From the NCBI GenBank assembly GCA_028874215.1, contig JAPPLF010000009.1:1-43453 (forward strand): a stretch of 43,453 bases of DNA. The letters are read 5' to 3'. A model generated the notes under the pieces. That model did no database searches. It had not been told where the DNA came from and saw only the letters and a list, made by a program, of their open reading frames with translations. The position numbers and the translations under genes are program-made. Below, in pieces: positions 16,907-26,263 of the stretch (position 1 is the stretch's first letter; the number at the start of each line of letters is the position of its first letter). The DNA is from Acidobacteriota bacterium (lineage in GTDB: Bacteria > Acidobacteriota > UBA6911 > RPQK01 > JAJDTT01).

Positions 16907-17148
16907 TCAAGACCTCGCCCGGCGTCGATCTCTTCAAGCATGACATCGATGTCGGCAGTGGGATGCTCGTATCGCGCTGCTTCGGCGATGGCTCTTAACT
17001 TGAGGTCAACGTCACGGGCTTGATCGTACCGTGCTTTCCGAAGCGACTGCCGGACCCACTCGGCGACAGTCATTCGTTGCCGTTGGGCCGCAGCCTGAAT
17101 CTCTTCATACTCATCATCGGCGAACAACACCTGCATCCTTTTGGTCAT
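16903..17148 (-). CDS. vapB: Ribbon-helix-helix antitoxin (VapB-like)
   Basis: An 81-aa protein opening with a ribbon-helix-helix pattern (MTKRMQVLFADDEYEEIQAA, then TVAEWVRQSLRKA), the DNA-binding fold of CopG/Arc-type antitoxins. The C-terminal half, charged and probably disordered, would wrap the PIN toxin encoded next. The start ATG 17146-17148 lies only nine bases after a consensus-like promoter -10, so the message may be leaderless. It is expected to bind the palindrome at 17165-17185 and repress its own operon. Confidence 0.85.
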   Translation of the reverse strand: MTKRMQVLFADDEYEEIQAAAQRQRMTVAEWVRQSLRKARYDQARDVDLKLRAIAEAARYEHPTADIDVMLEEIDAGRGLE

Positions 17149-17156
17149 ATCCTATT

Positions 17157-17186
17157 AGTATATGTGACTCATAATATATGAGTCAA
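17157..17186 (-). promoter_or_regulatory. vapBC promoter and operator palindrome
   Basis: On the minus strand a -35 TTGACT (17181-17186) and a -10 TATACT (17157-17162) are separated by 18 bases, close to the sigma-70 consensus. A perfect palindrome, TGACTCAT (17165-17172), five bases AATAT, ATGAGTCA (17178-17185), fills the spacer and overlaps the -35, the expected place for an autorepressor site. Transcription would start within a few bases of the antitoxin ATG. Confidence 0.75.
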
Positions 17187-17260
17187 AGAAATGCCAAGAC
17201 CTATGCCTGACATCAAGGTCGACAAGCCATTGGGAATGAAGCCGCTGGAGCGGGTCGGTC

Positions 17261-18694
<1,434 letters not shown>

Positions 18695-18720
18695 GAGTCT
18701 GGTTTCCCTTCTACGAAAAA

Positions 18721-18884
18721 GGAGGGGCGATATCCAACCGCCCATTCCTCCAAGCTCCACGGGGATCCGGCGGTTGGAAACCGCCGCTCCATTCCTTGAA
18801 AAAGGAGGGGCGATTTCCAATCGCCCTTTCCTCCATACTCCACACGATCGCTCCACGGTTCGGCGGTTAGGAAACCGCCGCTCC
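18721..18884. repeat. Cluster of four REP-like hairpins (classes B, A, B, A)
   Basis: Two alternating hairpin types fill the 339-bp gap between the adenosylhomocysteinase and DUF1801 genes. Class B copies (18721-18751 and 18804-18834) read GGAGGGGCGATTTCCAATCGCC with small changes and end in TTTCCTCC or ATTCCTCC, which can pair with the opening GGAGG. Class A copies (18768-18790 and 18861-18884) read CGGCGGTTAGGAAACCGCCG followed by CTCC. The cluster lies upstream of the adenosylhomocysteinase start, within its probable leader. The remainder of 18695-19033 holds no gene. Confidence 0.85.
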
Positions 18885-19033
18885 TGGCCGGAAGCCCGGG
18901 AGGAAACGTCCCAAACGAAATTGAAACAGGTCTCCAGAGTGCGACGACCCATCCCCAAGGGTTGTTAGGATAGCAGAAAGTCGGCCGAACGGAGCCGTCC
19001 GGCATTCAGAGGCAGAATCACAGGGGCGTCCTT

Positions 19034-19480
19034 CTACCGCTTGCGGGACGCCTCGTAGAACTTGATGTAGTCCTCCACCGAGGTGCCGGCGACGGTCTCG
19101 GCGATGAGATCCAGCGGCAGGTCTTCCACCCTCCGGAAGCGGACGCACGACTTTCCCATGTCGAGCTTCTTCCCGCTCGCCTTGAAGCGCTCCACAAACC
19201 GGGTCCTGGATTCGGCGTGGCTGTAGACGCACATCAGGTAGACAGCCATGTGCCGCTTTTGGGAGGCCAGCGCCGCGTACATGAGGGGTTGGCTGTTGTA
19301 GGTCTTGGGATAGCGCTCCAAGGGGATCTCATAAGTGATCATCCCCCAATTCATGGTCTCGACGTAACCCGGCGGCAGGTTGTCCAGGAACACCTGTCTC
19401 ACGGCCTGAATGCCCTCCCTGCGGTCCGGGGAGAGCTCCAGCAGATAATCCTCAACGGTGGCGGCAGCGCTTCTGACCAT
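19034..19480 (-). CDS. DUF1801 (YdhG-like) protein
   Basis: A 148-aa cytoplasmic protein of the DUF1801/YdhG family, related in fold to frataxin-like iron chaperones. Recognisable motifs are VEDYLLELSPDRREGIQAVR, the ETMNWGMITYEIP core, MAVYLMCV and the C-terminal GKSCVRFRRVEDLPLDLI. Some members have been called intracellular iron chaperones, but a function here is not supported beyond family. The start ATG 19478-19480 is the first of the frame. It is convergent with nothing and sits alone between the repeat cluster and the divergent dehydrogenase gene. Confidence 0.85.
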   Translation of the reverse strand: MVRSAAATVEDYLLELSPDRREGIQAVRQVFLDNLPPGYVETMNWGMITYEIPLERYPKTYNSQPLMYAALASQKRHMAVYLMCVYSHAESRTRFVERFKASGKKLDMGKSCVRFRRVEDLPLDLIAETVAGTSVEDYIKFYEASRKR

Positions 19481-19578
19481 GGGGTCAGCCTATCAGAATC
19501 GAATTGCGGGCATCCCAGGAATCTCGTGACGGCCCGTCTGTTGCCGAAGCCGACTCCCACGGGAGAAAATCAGCGCCC

Positions 19579-22500
19579 ATGCGATGGCACCGTCTCCTGC
19601 CCGGCCTGTTGCTGCTCTCCGGCTGCGGCGAGCGCGCTGACACCGGTCCGCTCTCGCCGGAGGAGTCCCTGGCCAGTTTTCAGCACCCCGGAGACGTGCG
19701 GGTCGAGATCTTCGCCGCCGAACCGTACGTGCGGGACCCGGTCGACCTGGTTTTCGACGAGGAAGGGCGGGCCTTCGTCGCCGAGATGCTGGACTACCCC
19801 TACGATCCGCCGCCGGGCGAACCGCCCAGGAGCCGGATCCGGGTCCTGGAGGACCGGGACGGCGACGGGAGAGTGGACCACTCGTTGGTCTTCGCCGACG
19901 GAATTCTCCAGCTCAAGGGGTTGGCCTTGTGGGACGGAGGCGTGATCGCCTCGGCGGCGCCGGACCTCCTCTTCTTCAAGGACACGGACGGCGACCTCCG
20001 AGCGGATGAACGGCGAGTCCTGTTTACCGGTTTCGAGGTGGGTCAGCCTCAGGGCCGGGTCAGCAACCTCCGCTACTCCCTGGACAACTGGATCTACGTC
20101 TCCAACGACGGACACCCGGGAATCGTCCGGTCGCCGGAACGGCCGGGGGCCGGCCCGGTCTCGGTCCTGGGAACCGATTTCCGGTTTCGCCCCGGCCGGG
20201 GCATCTTCGAAGCGGCTTCGGGAGCGGCCCGCTTCGGACAGACCTTCGACGACTGGGGCCATCGCTTCGTCACCCGCACCGGGACCCACGTCCTGCACGT
20301 GCTCCTGCCCCGCCGCTACCTGGAGAGAAATCCCTATCTGGCGGCGCCCAGGGACATCATCCGGGACGTCTCGGACCACGACGGACGCATCTATTCCCGG
20401 ACGGCCCCCGAGAAGTGGCGCGAACTCCGTACCCGGGTGAGACAGGAGCGTTCCGACGAGATGGGCCTGGGGCGCACCCGCCGGGTGCAAGGTTTCTTCA
20501 CCGGAGCCACCGGAGGCACCGTCTACGCGGGCGACCGGCTTCCTCCGCCGTACCGGGGGAATCTCTTCACCGGAGGAGTCGCCGGGAATCTGGTTCACCG
20601 GGATCTGCTGGCGCCGAGCGGCATCAGTTTCGTGGCCAGCCGGGCGCCGGAGGAGCAGCAGCGGGAGTTCCTGGCCTCCACCGATCCCTGGTTCCGGCCG
20701 GTTCAGTTCACCACCGGCTGGGACGGAAATCTCTACATCGTGGACATCTACCGCAAGCTGGTGGAGGACCCCGAGTCGATTCCGGAACCCATCAAGCGGG
20801 ATCTGGATTTCTATGCGGGAACGGACCGGGGCCGAATCTATCGGGTCGTCCCCGCAAGAGCGTCGGGTCCGGCACCCCGGAAACCCGCTCTGGAGGGAAC
20901 GGACCCCCAAAGCCTGGTTCGGCTTCTCTCCCATCCCAACCGCTGGTGGCGACTCACGGCTCAGCGCCTTCTGGTCCAACGGCAGGAGATCTCGGTGGTC
21001 GCCGGGCTCAAGGACGTCGTCCGCCGGGGGGAGTCGGCCAAAGGCCGCCTGCACGCGCTGAACACGTTGGAAGGGCTCTCCGCCGTCGATTCCGAGATCC
21101 TGGCCCCAGCCCTGCGGGACTCGAGTCCCGGGGTCCGGGAACATGCCGTCCGAATGGCCGAGGAGTTTCCCGAGCTGCTTCCGCGACTCGTAGACATGGC
21201 GGCGGGAGAGGAGCCGCGGGTCGGATTCCAACTGGCCTTGAGTCTCGGCCGGTTCCAGGGCGAGGCCGTCACCCGGGCCCTGTCACATCTGGCTCTCCAC
21301 CAGAGCCTGACGCCCGGTCTTCGTGCGGCCATCCTGAGCTCGGAGGCCGGTTCCTCGCCGGATCTTCTGGAGCATCTCCTGAGATCGGACTTCTTCGGAG
21401 CAGAGAATCGGAAACAGAGGAGAGATTTCCTGGAGGAACTCGCGGCCGTGGCCGGCGCCCGTCGACGGCCGGCGGAAATCAGGCGAATCCTGGAAATGGT
21501 TTTCCGATCATCCGGTCTGGAGAACGAGGCCTGGCAGCGAGCCGGACTCGACGGATTGGCTCGAGGTCTGGAAATGGGAAAGGCCGCCGGTCTGGATCCG
21601 GCAGGCATCCGAGCCATGTTCCGCAAACTCCTGGCAAGTGATTCTGAACGTCTCCGAACGGCGGCGGTCCGCGTGGCCCGGTACTTCCGGATGCCGAGGC
21701 TGACGGCACGGGCGCGCCGTCGAGCCCTGGACCCCGGCCTCCCGCACCAACATCGGATGGGGGCGGTCCGCACCCTGGCAACTGTCCGATTTCGGGACGC
21801 GCGTCCCATTTTCGGACACTTTCTGGATTCCGTTTCCGATTCCGCCCTGCGTTCCGAAGTTCTCAAGGTCGTGGGAGGATACGACGACGTGGAGGCCGCC
21901 GGCCTGATCCTTCCCCGTTGGAGCACCCTCTCTCCCCGGGAGCGGAGACCCGCCCTTCACTCCCTGATCGCCCACCGCGGTCGTGCGTCCCGTCTGCTGG
22001 ACGCGCTGGAACGGGGGACCGTGGAGACGGCAGCCCTGGAGCAGGACCACCGGGTCCTGCTCACCCAGCATCCGGATGAAACGATTCGGAAACGGGCTCT
22101 GAACTTGTACCGGCCCGACACGCCGGACGAGAGGGACCGCGTGGTGCGGCACTACCAAAAGGTTCTGGACCTGGCTGCCGACTCATCGCGGGGGGAGCAG
22201 GTCTTCGAACGGGAGTGCGCCCGTTGCCACCAACCCCAGGAAGGGGACGCGGTGGGCCCGGATCTACGCGTCGGGGTGCAGGGACACACCCGGGAGGAGT
22301 TGCTCCAGGCCATTCTGAACCCCAATGCCCAGATTCTGGGCCTGTTCCAGAACTACATCGTGACCACTCGCGAGGGTCTGGTCTACGGCGGCGTCCTGGC
22401 GGCGGAGGGTCCCGGCAGCCTGACCCTGCGCAGCGGTCCCGGGGAGGAGGAGACGATTCTCAGGGCCCGCATCGCCGAAATCCGGGCGTCCCAGGTTTCC

Positions 22501-22593
22501 CTCATGCCTGAGGGCCTGGAAGAGAACATCGGCCTGCAGGAGATGGCGGACCTCATCGCCTACATCCAGGCCGGAGACATGCTGGAGGACTGA
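19579..22593 (+). CDS. PVC-type membrane-bound dehydrogenase with HEAT repeats and C-terminal cytochrome c domain, lipoprotein
   Basis: A 1004-aa protein. The ATG 19579 starts a lipoprotein signal with lipobox LLLLSGC, so it is anchored by lipid outside the cytoplasm. Residues about 40-430 form a soluble-glucose-dehydrogenase-like beta-propeller (VDLVFDEEGRAFVAEM, GLALWDGGVIASAAPDLLF, FTTGWDGNLYIVDIYRKL). About 440-850 are HEAT-like helical repeats. About 866-1000 are the heme-binding domain with CARCH (about residue 879) and the axial-ligand region near LMPEGL. The order matches the TIGR02604/TIGR02603 dehydrogenases expanded in planctomycetes and their relatives. It probably oxidises a sugar or alcohol and passes electrons to its heme; the substrate is unknown. 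Confidence 0.93.
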   Translation: MRWHRLLPGLLLLSGCGERADTGPLSPEESLASFQHPGDVRVEIFAAEPYVRDPVDLVFDEEGRAFVAEMLDYPYDPPPGEPPRSRIRVLEDRDGDGRVDHSLVFADGILQLKGLALWDGGVIASAAPDLLFFKDTDGDLRADERRVLFTGFEVGQPQGRVSNLRYSLDNWIYVSNDGHPGIVRSPERPGAGPVSVLGTDFRFRPGRGIFEAASGAARFGQTFDDWGHRFVTRTGTHVLHVLLPRRYLERNPYLAAPRDIIRDVSDHDGRIYSRTAPEKWRELRTRVRQERSDEMGLGRTRRVQGFFTGATGGTVYAGDRLPPPYRGNLFTGGVAGNLVHRDLLAPSGISFVASRAPEEQQREFLASTDPWFRPVQFTTGWDGNLYIVDIYRKLVEDPESIPEPIKRDLDFYAGTDRGRIYRVVPARASGPAPRKPALEGTDPQSLVRLLSHPNRWWRLTAQRLLVQRQEISVVAGLKDVVRRGESAKGRLHALNTLEGLSAVDSEILAPALRDSSPGVREHAVRMAEEFPELLPRLVDMAAGEEPRVGFQLALSLGRFQGEAVTRALSHLALHQSLTPGLRAAILSSEAGSSPDLLEHLLRSDFFGAENRKQRRDFLEELAAVAGARRRPAEIRRILEMVFRSSGLENEAWQRAGLDGLARGLEMGKAAGLDPAGIRAMFRKLLASDSERLRTAAVRVARYFRMPRLTARARRRALDPGLPHQHRMGAVRTLATVRFRDARPIFGHFLDSVSDSALRSEVLKVVGGYDDVEAAGLILPRWSTLSPRERRPALHSLIAHRGRASRLLDALERGTVETAALEQDHRVLLTQHPDETIRKRALNLYRPDTPDERDRVVRHYQKVLDLAADSSRGEQVFERECARCHQPQEGDAVGPDLRVGVQGHTREELLQAILNPNAQILGLFQNYIVTTREGLVYGGVLAAEGPGSLTLRSGPGEEETILRARIAEIRASQVSLMPEGLEENIGLQEMADLIAYIQAGDMLED

Positions 22594-22630
22594 CCGATGC
22601 CCCCTGCCGCCCGGGACTCGGGCTCCGGCG

Positions 22631-24175
22631 TCAGTCGTGGAAGCGGATGGAGTAGAGGTCCGCGTCCTTCATCACGAAACGGAGCCGAACGGCGGTCCCC
22701 GCAAGACGGGCCACGTCCCCGCCACTCTCCCAGGACACGTCCCGGGCGATCTCATCTCCGATGATCTCGCGACACTCCGCAAGTGAAAATCCGGGTATCG
22801 GCTTCCCCTCGGCGTCTTGAATCTCCACCCTCAATCCGCCGACGGCCGAAGTGGAGTAGTTGATCTCCAGACGGCTCCCCGAAAACTTCAGGGGCTTCGT
22901 GATCATCTCGCCGCCGGCGTAGGGCGCGTTGACGGAGGCGAATCCGTCCAGGCGCAGGGTCAACCGCTGGATGTGCCACGTGGGATGCCCATAGTGCCGG
23001 CCCACGTAGATGGACATCTCGGCCGGCCCCGTCCGGACCACGCCCTGAAGCGGATAGTTGGTGCGGGACACCCAGTTGAGGGTGTCCGGACCCGGACGGA
23101 CGAAGACCCCCATGAAGGTGCGGTCGTAGAGCGTGCCCCCCCGGGAGGTCATGAAAGCGGCGTCCGCGCAATCCTGGGTCAGCCAGTTCGGATTGTTCGG
23201 TTGGGTGGCGTCCGAGACGATGCCGGCGGCCTCGCCCTGTTCCCTGGTGAGCGCGGAGCGGCCATACATGAACCGCGGCGGGAAGGCGACGTAGATATGG
23301 GGAGCGCGGAAATACTGGACCGTCTGGTGCTCATAGAGATGTTCGGGCGGGACGATGCCTCCCGTAGTGTACTCCATGGGGACGGGATCGGTCCAACTCA
23401 GAAGATCCGGGGATGTGCTCCGGGCCACGGAGCGTTTTCGGGGGCCTTTGTTGGAGGTCATGAATCGGAAGTAGAGAACATACTTCCCCTCGGATTCGGA
23501 CCAGAAGATGGATTGAATGCCGTCGAAGCCGTTGGGGAGCGTGGTGATGAAGACCGGATCTTCCTGCACCTTGCGGAAATCCAACCCGTCGGAGGACTCG
23601 TAGAGGAACAGGTCCACGTACCTCCTTCCGTCCAGGGGATGCTCGTTCTTCCAATCGGGCCGGTCCCGGTAATGGGAGCTGGTGGCCTTGATGCGCCGGT
23701 TGGCCGGCACGCCCGGCCGGTTGTCCACGAAGGGGACCAGCCGTCCCAGCATGACCACGTTGTTCTCCCGGCTGCCGTCCACCTCCACCAGTCCCAGGTT
23801 CGGCTTCTCCCAGTGGATACCGTCCCGGCTCCGGGCGTAGCTGATGGCGCGGCGGAACCTCTGCTCCGCCGGCAGTGTGGTCCGGGCCAGGTAGAAGAGG
23901 TGGTAGACCCCGCCCTCCTGAAAGACCTTGTACCCGTAGTTGAACTCGTTTTCCCAGGGACGGTCGATGCGGATCACCTGCTCCGCGGGTCGCGGCTCCT
24001 GCAGTTGCAGCCGGACCCCCCGCAGCCGGTCGATCAGATAGTGGTCGACGAAGAGCTCCCGGCGGGAGCCGATCTCACGGGTATCGGAATCGTGGCTCGA
24101 CCCCGCCCAGGCCGGACCCGGCGCCGGCAGAATGAGCAACAACAGGATGAATCCCAGGAAACGACTTGATCTCAT
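22631..24175 (-). CDS. Secreted beta-propeller (glycosidase-like) protein, paralogue 1
   Basis: A 514-aa exported protein. ATG 24173-24175 follows a strong GGAGGA Shine-Dalgarno and a signal peptide (RFLGFILLLLILPAPGPAWA). The start of the mature part, IGSRRELFVDHYLIDRLRG, and the phrase SYARSRDGIHWEKPNLGLVE mark a family common in planctomycetes and Acidobacteriota that looks like the five-bladed propellers of GH32/GH43/GH62-type glycosidases. The C-terminal beta-sandwich (GLRVEIQDAEGKPIPGFSLA, KDADLYSIRFHD) may bind carbohydrate. Conserved Asp/Glu are present, but I cannot name a catalytic pair or substrate. It is clearly diverged from the two copies upstream. Each of the three has its own ribosome binding site and lies 170-400 bases from the next. 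Confidence 0.85.
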   Translation of the reverse strand: MRSSRFLGFILLLLILPAPGPAWAGSSHDSDTREIGSRRELFVDHYLIDRLRGVRLQLQEPRPAEQVIRIDRPWENEFNYGYKVFQEGGVYHLFYLARTTLPAEQRFRRAISYARSRDGIHWEKPNLGLVEVDGSRENNVVMLGRLVPFVDNRPGVPANRRIKATSSHYRDRPDWKNEHPLDGRRYVDLFLYESSDGLDFRKVQEDPVFITTLPNGFDGIQSIFWSESEGKYVLYFRFMTSNKGPRKRSVARSTSPDLLSWTDPVPMEYTTGGIVPPEHLYEHQTVQYFRAPHIYVAFPPRFMYGRSALTREQGEAAGIVSDATQPNNPNWLTQDCADAAFMTSRGGTLYDRTFMGVFVRPGPDTLNWVSRTNYPLQGVVRTGPAEMSIYVGRHYGHPTWHIQRLTLRLDGFASVNAPYAGGEMITKPLKFSGSRLEINYSTSAVGGLRVEIQDAEGKPIPGFSLAECREIIGDEIARDVSWESGGDVARLAGTAVRLRFVMKDADLYSIRFHD

Positions 24176-24301
24176 TCGAATGTCCTCCCACAGGCAGGAT
24201 GCATGCCGTCGAGACTCTTGGCAAGTCACCCCGCAGGACAAGCTGGGGTCGTCTGTTTGTCAGTTTCGTGGATCATTCGTACGCGCCGTTCCTCTGGAGT
24301 T

Positions 24302-24325
24302 CGGCGGTTAGGAAACCGCCGCTCC
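24302..24325. repeat. Class A REP-like hairpin
   Basis: A perfect copy of CGGCGGTTAGGAAACCGCCG followed by CTCC, identical to 18861-18884. It sits 18 bases downstream of the stop of propeller paralogue 2 (minus strand), between it and paralogue 1. Confidence 0.85.
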
Positions 24326-24343
24326 TGGAGGCCGAATCGTTGC

Positions 24344-25864
24344 TTAGTCTGTGGCGAATCGGAAAGCGTACAGGTCCGCGTCCTTGAGGACGAAACGAAT
24401 CCGGACCGGCTTGCCGGCCAGTGAGCTGACGTCCCGGTTCCCCTTCCAGGTCACCACGCCCTCAATCTGGTCTCCGAAGACTTCATCCGCATCCGCCTGG
24501 CGGAAACCCGCCAGCGGATTGCCGTCCGCGTCCTGGAGCTCGACCCAGATCCCGCCGCTGCCCGAGGTGGAATAGTTGAGGCGCAGCCGATTGCCGTCAA
24601 AGCGAAGAGGACGGGTCACCATCTCTCCGCCCGCGAGTGGCGCCTGCACGGAGACGAAACCGTCCATTCGCAGGGAGTAGCGGCGCACGTTCAGGCTCCG
24701 GCCCATCCAGTATCCTTCCACCACGTAGATGGAAAGTTCTTCCGGAGAACCGGCGCGGTCGGAGCGGGTCTGGACGATTCCCCAGGCGATGCTGTTGTCT
24801 CCGTAGACCCAACTGTCGATTCGGGCAGGACCGGGCCGAAGGAAGGCCTCTGCCCAGCGTTTGAAGTGGAGCCGGTCGCGGCCCGTCATCAAAAGCGAGT
24901 CGGTCACGGCCGTGCCGTAGCGCTGGGATACCTTCGACCTGTTCTCCCGGGCTTCCCGGCCCGGCAGGCGCCAGGTCGCTTCGGTGGAGCCCCGGTCCTT
25001 GTAGCGCATGGGGAAACCGATCAGGATGTGGGGCGCCCGGTAGTAGGGCCGCAACTGGTTGGTGTAGAGATGCTCCCGGGGCGCCGCCGGATACTCGCAC
25101 CAGACCGGGTCCGTCCAGTTCAGGAAATCGGGAGAGGTGGCCGTCAGGATGTCCCTGACCTTGTTCTGGAACCCACGGAAGTAAGCCCGGTACTCCCGCT
25201 GCGCCGGGTCCCAGAAAGCCAGGTTCTGTGAATCGAAGGCCCCTTCGGAGATCACCACCCGGTCCGACATGGGGGTGAACCGGAGTCCGTCCGGCGACTT
25301 GAGCGCCAACAGGCCCTTCTCGCCCCTGGACCGGATGATCATCTTGTAGCGGGCGTCTTCGGGGCAGTCGGGATTGTCGTCCTTGAAGATGGCGGCGTGG
25401 CCGGGGTCCGCCTCGACTGAGCTCAGCGTCGTCTGGGAGAGGATGATGTTGTTGTCCGTGCTGCCTTGGAACTCCACCAGTCCCAGCTTCGGTTTCTGGA
25501 AGTGGATGCCGTCGCTGCTCTCGGCGTAACAGAGGTACGGGCGGTGAGGATAGGTCTGGCCCGTCTCCGTCACCTCGTACTGATAGGCGCCGTAGTACAT
25601 CCGGTAGCGCATCCGGTGGCCGCTTCCGTCCTGGAACACCGAGCGGTAATGGCAGGCGTTCCCTTCCCAGGCCGCATCGGTCACCAGAGCCACGTTCCGC
25701 CGGACCGGATGGTGGAGCTGCAGCCGGGCTCCTCCCGACATGCGGTCGATGAGATGTTCATCCACCATGAGCTCAAGACGCGAACCCACGTCGGCGACCC
25801 CGTCGGAGGCGCCCATGACGGCGGTTCCGGTGACGAGTACGAGCAAGATCACGAATAGCGGCAT
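24344..25864 (-). CDS. Secreted beta-propeller (glycosidase-like) protein, paralogue 2
   Basis: A 506-aa exported protein with a good ribosome binding site (GGAGG) before ATG 25862-25864 and a signal peptide (MPLFVILLVLVTGTAVMGA). VGSRLELMVDEHLIDRMSGG, YAESSDGIHFQKPKLGLVEF and FDSQNLAFWDPAQREYRAYF are propeller motifs of the same family as its neighbours. It is very similar to paralogue 3 (26262-27806) along its whole length, by eye well over three quarters identical, but differs at the signal peptide. The last residues are KDADLYAFRFATD. The region upstream holds a degraded copy of the 3' end of the Gfo/Idh gene, so this gene appears to come from duplication of a Gfo/Idh-propeller unit. Substrate is unknown. 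Confidence 0.85.
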   Translation of the reverse strand: MPLFVILLVLVTGTAVMGASDGVADVGSRLELMVDEHLIDRMSGGARLQLHHPVRRNVALVTDAAWEGNACHYRSVFQDGSGHRMRYRMYYGAYQYEVTETGQTYPHRPYLCYAESSDGIHFQKPKLGLVEFQGSTDNNIILSQTTLSSVEADPGHAAIFKDDNPDCPEDARYKMIIRSRGEKGLLALKSPDGLRFTPMSDRVVISEGAFDSQNLAFWDPAQREYRAYFRGFQNKVRDILTATSPDFLNWTDPVWCEYPAAPREHLYTNQLRPYYRAPHILIGFPMRYKDRGSTEATWRLPGREARENRSKVSQRYGTAVTDSLLMTGRDRLHFKRWAEAFLRPGPARIDSWVYGDNSIAWGIVQTRSDRAGSPEELSIYVVEGYWMGRSLNVRRYSLRMDGFVSVQAPLAGGEMVTRPLRFDGNRLRLNYSTSGSGGIWVELQDADGNPLAGFRQADADEVFGDQIEGVVTWKGNRDVSSLAGKPVRIRFVLKDADLYAFRFATD

Positions 25865-25926
25865 TTTTCGGATTCCTCCCTGAATTCCTTGGTTCTAATG
25901 CCGGCATTCCCACAGGAGAATGCACA

Positions 25927-26016
25927 TCAACTCTCGATAGCCCCCGAGTGGCAAGCCCTCCGCACTGCGTCCATCGCGGCCAGGTTCTCTAATCACGTCT
26001 CGATCCCGGTGTCCGC
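25927..26016 (-). pseudogene. Remnant of Gfo/Idh C-terminus
   Basis: These 30 codons read ADTGIET, stop, LENLAAMDAVRRACHSGAIES, stop, and align residue for residue with the end of the intact Gfo/Idh protein at 27815-28807 (ADDRIEAGVENMAVLDAVRK, then ACQSGAVES). The internal stop replaces a glycine codon (GGx to TGA). Nucleotide similarity is also high. It stands directly before propeller paralogue 2, as the intact gene stands before paralogue 3. Confidence 0.8.
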
Positions 26017-26169
26017 AGGAAAATCTAGCGCCTCCCAAGCCTCGACCGACGTTACTGGAACATCCAGCCGGTCGCCTTCAGGAGTGCCGCGCTTGGCAGT
26101 CATCAGGCCTTCAATCGCCTTGAGTGTGCGGCGATAGCCTTGGTCGTTCATGATCGGCTCGTTCTCCAT
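25993..26169 (-). pseudogene. Truncated HigA-like antitoxin (N-terminal fragment)
   Basis: A 58-codon frame from ATG 26167-26169, preceded by GAGGGA, reads MENEPIMNDQGYRRTLKAIE then GLMTAKRGTPEGDRLDVPVT. This is the N-terminal helical part of COG5499/HigA-type antitoxins, which normally continues into a helix-turn-helix DNA-binding domain. Here the match ends at about EAWEALDFP, and the frame runs into the Gfo/Idh remnant (ADTGIET, stop). The helix-turn-helix and the toxin are absent, so it is a broken gene fused to a broken gene. A short peptide might still be made. Confidence 0.65.
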
Positions 26170-26239
26170 GGCTCGTCCCTCTAATCGATTGTGCATCAAC
26201 TGCAGTGGAAGGACTACCGTCTCCCCTACTCCCCCCACA

Positions 26240-26263
26240 GGGCGACTGAAAGTCGCCCCTCCT
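26240..26263. repeat. Class B REP-like hairpin touching the stop of propeller paralogue 3
   Basis: GGGCGACTGAAAGTCGCCC is a perfect hairpin; on the minus strand it reads GGAGGGGCGACTTTCAGTCG and then CCC. The minus-strand stop codon TAG of paralogue 3 (26262-26264) shares its last two bases with the repeat, giving TAGGAGGGGCGACT. The same TAG-GAGGGG junction occurs at the stop of the Gfo/Idh gene ending at 37291. Confidence 0.75.

Noticed and set aside
18721-18884. A CRISPR array in the regularly spaced repeats upstream of ahcY
   Set aside because: Two different hairpin types alternate, the spacers are short and uneven, and single copies occur elsewhere between genes. There are no cas genes.
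18695-18884. A SAH-binding riboswitch upstream of adenosylhomocysteinase
   Set aside because: The hairpins are copies of a repeat family found beside unrelated genes, and I could not place the conserved SAH riboswitch core.
19570-21231. A 553-codon minus-strand open frame opposite the dehydrogenase gene
   Set aside because: No start signal or motif; the plus-strand gene has lipobox, propeller, HEAT and CxxCH features.
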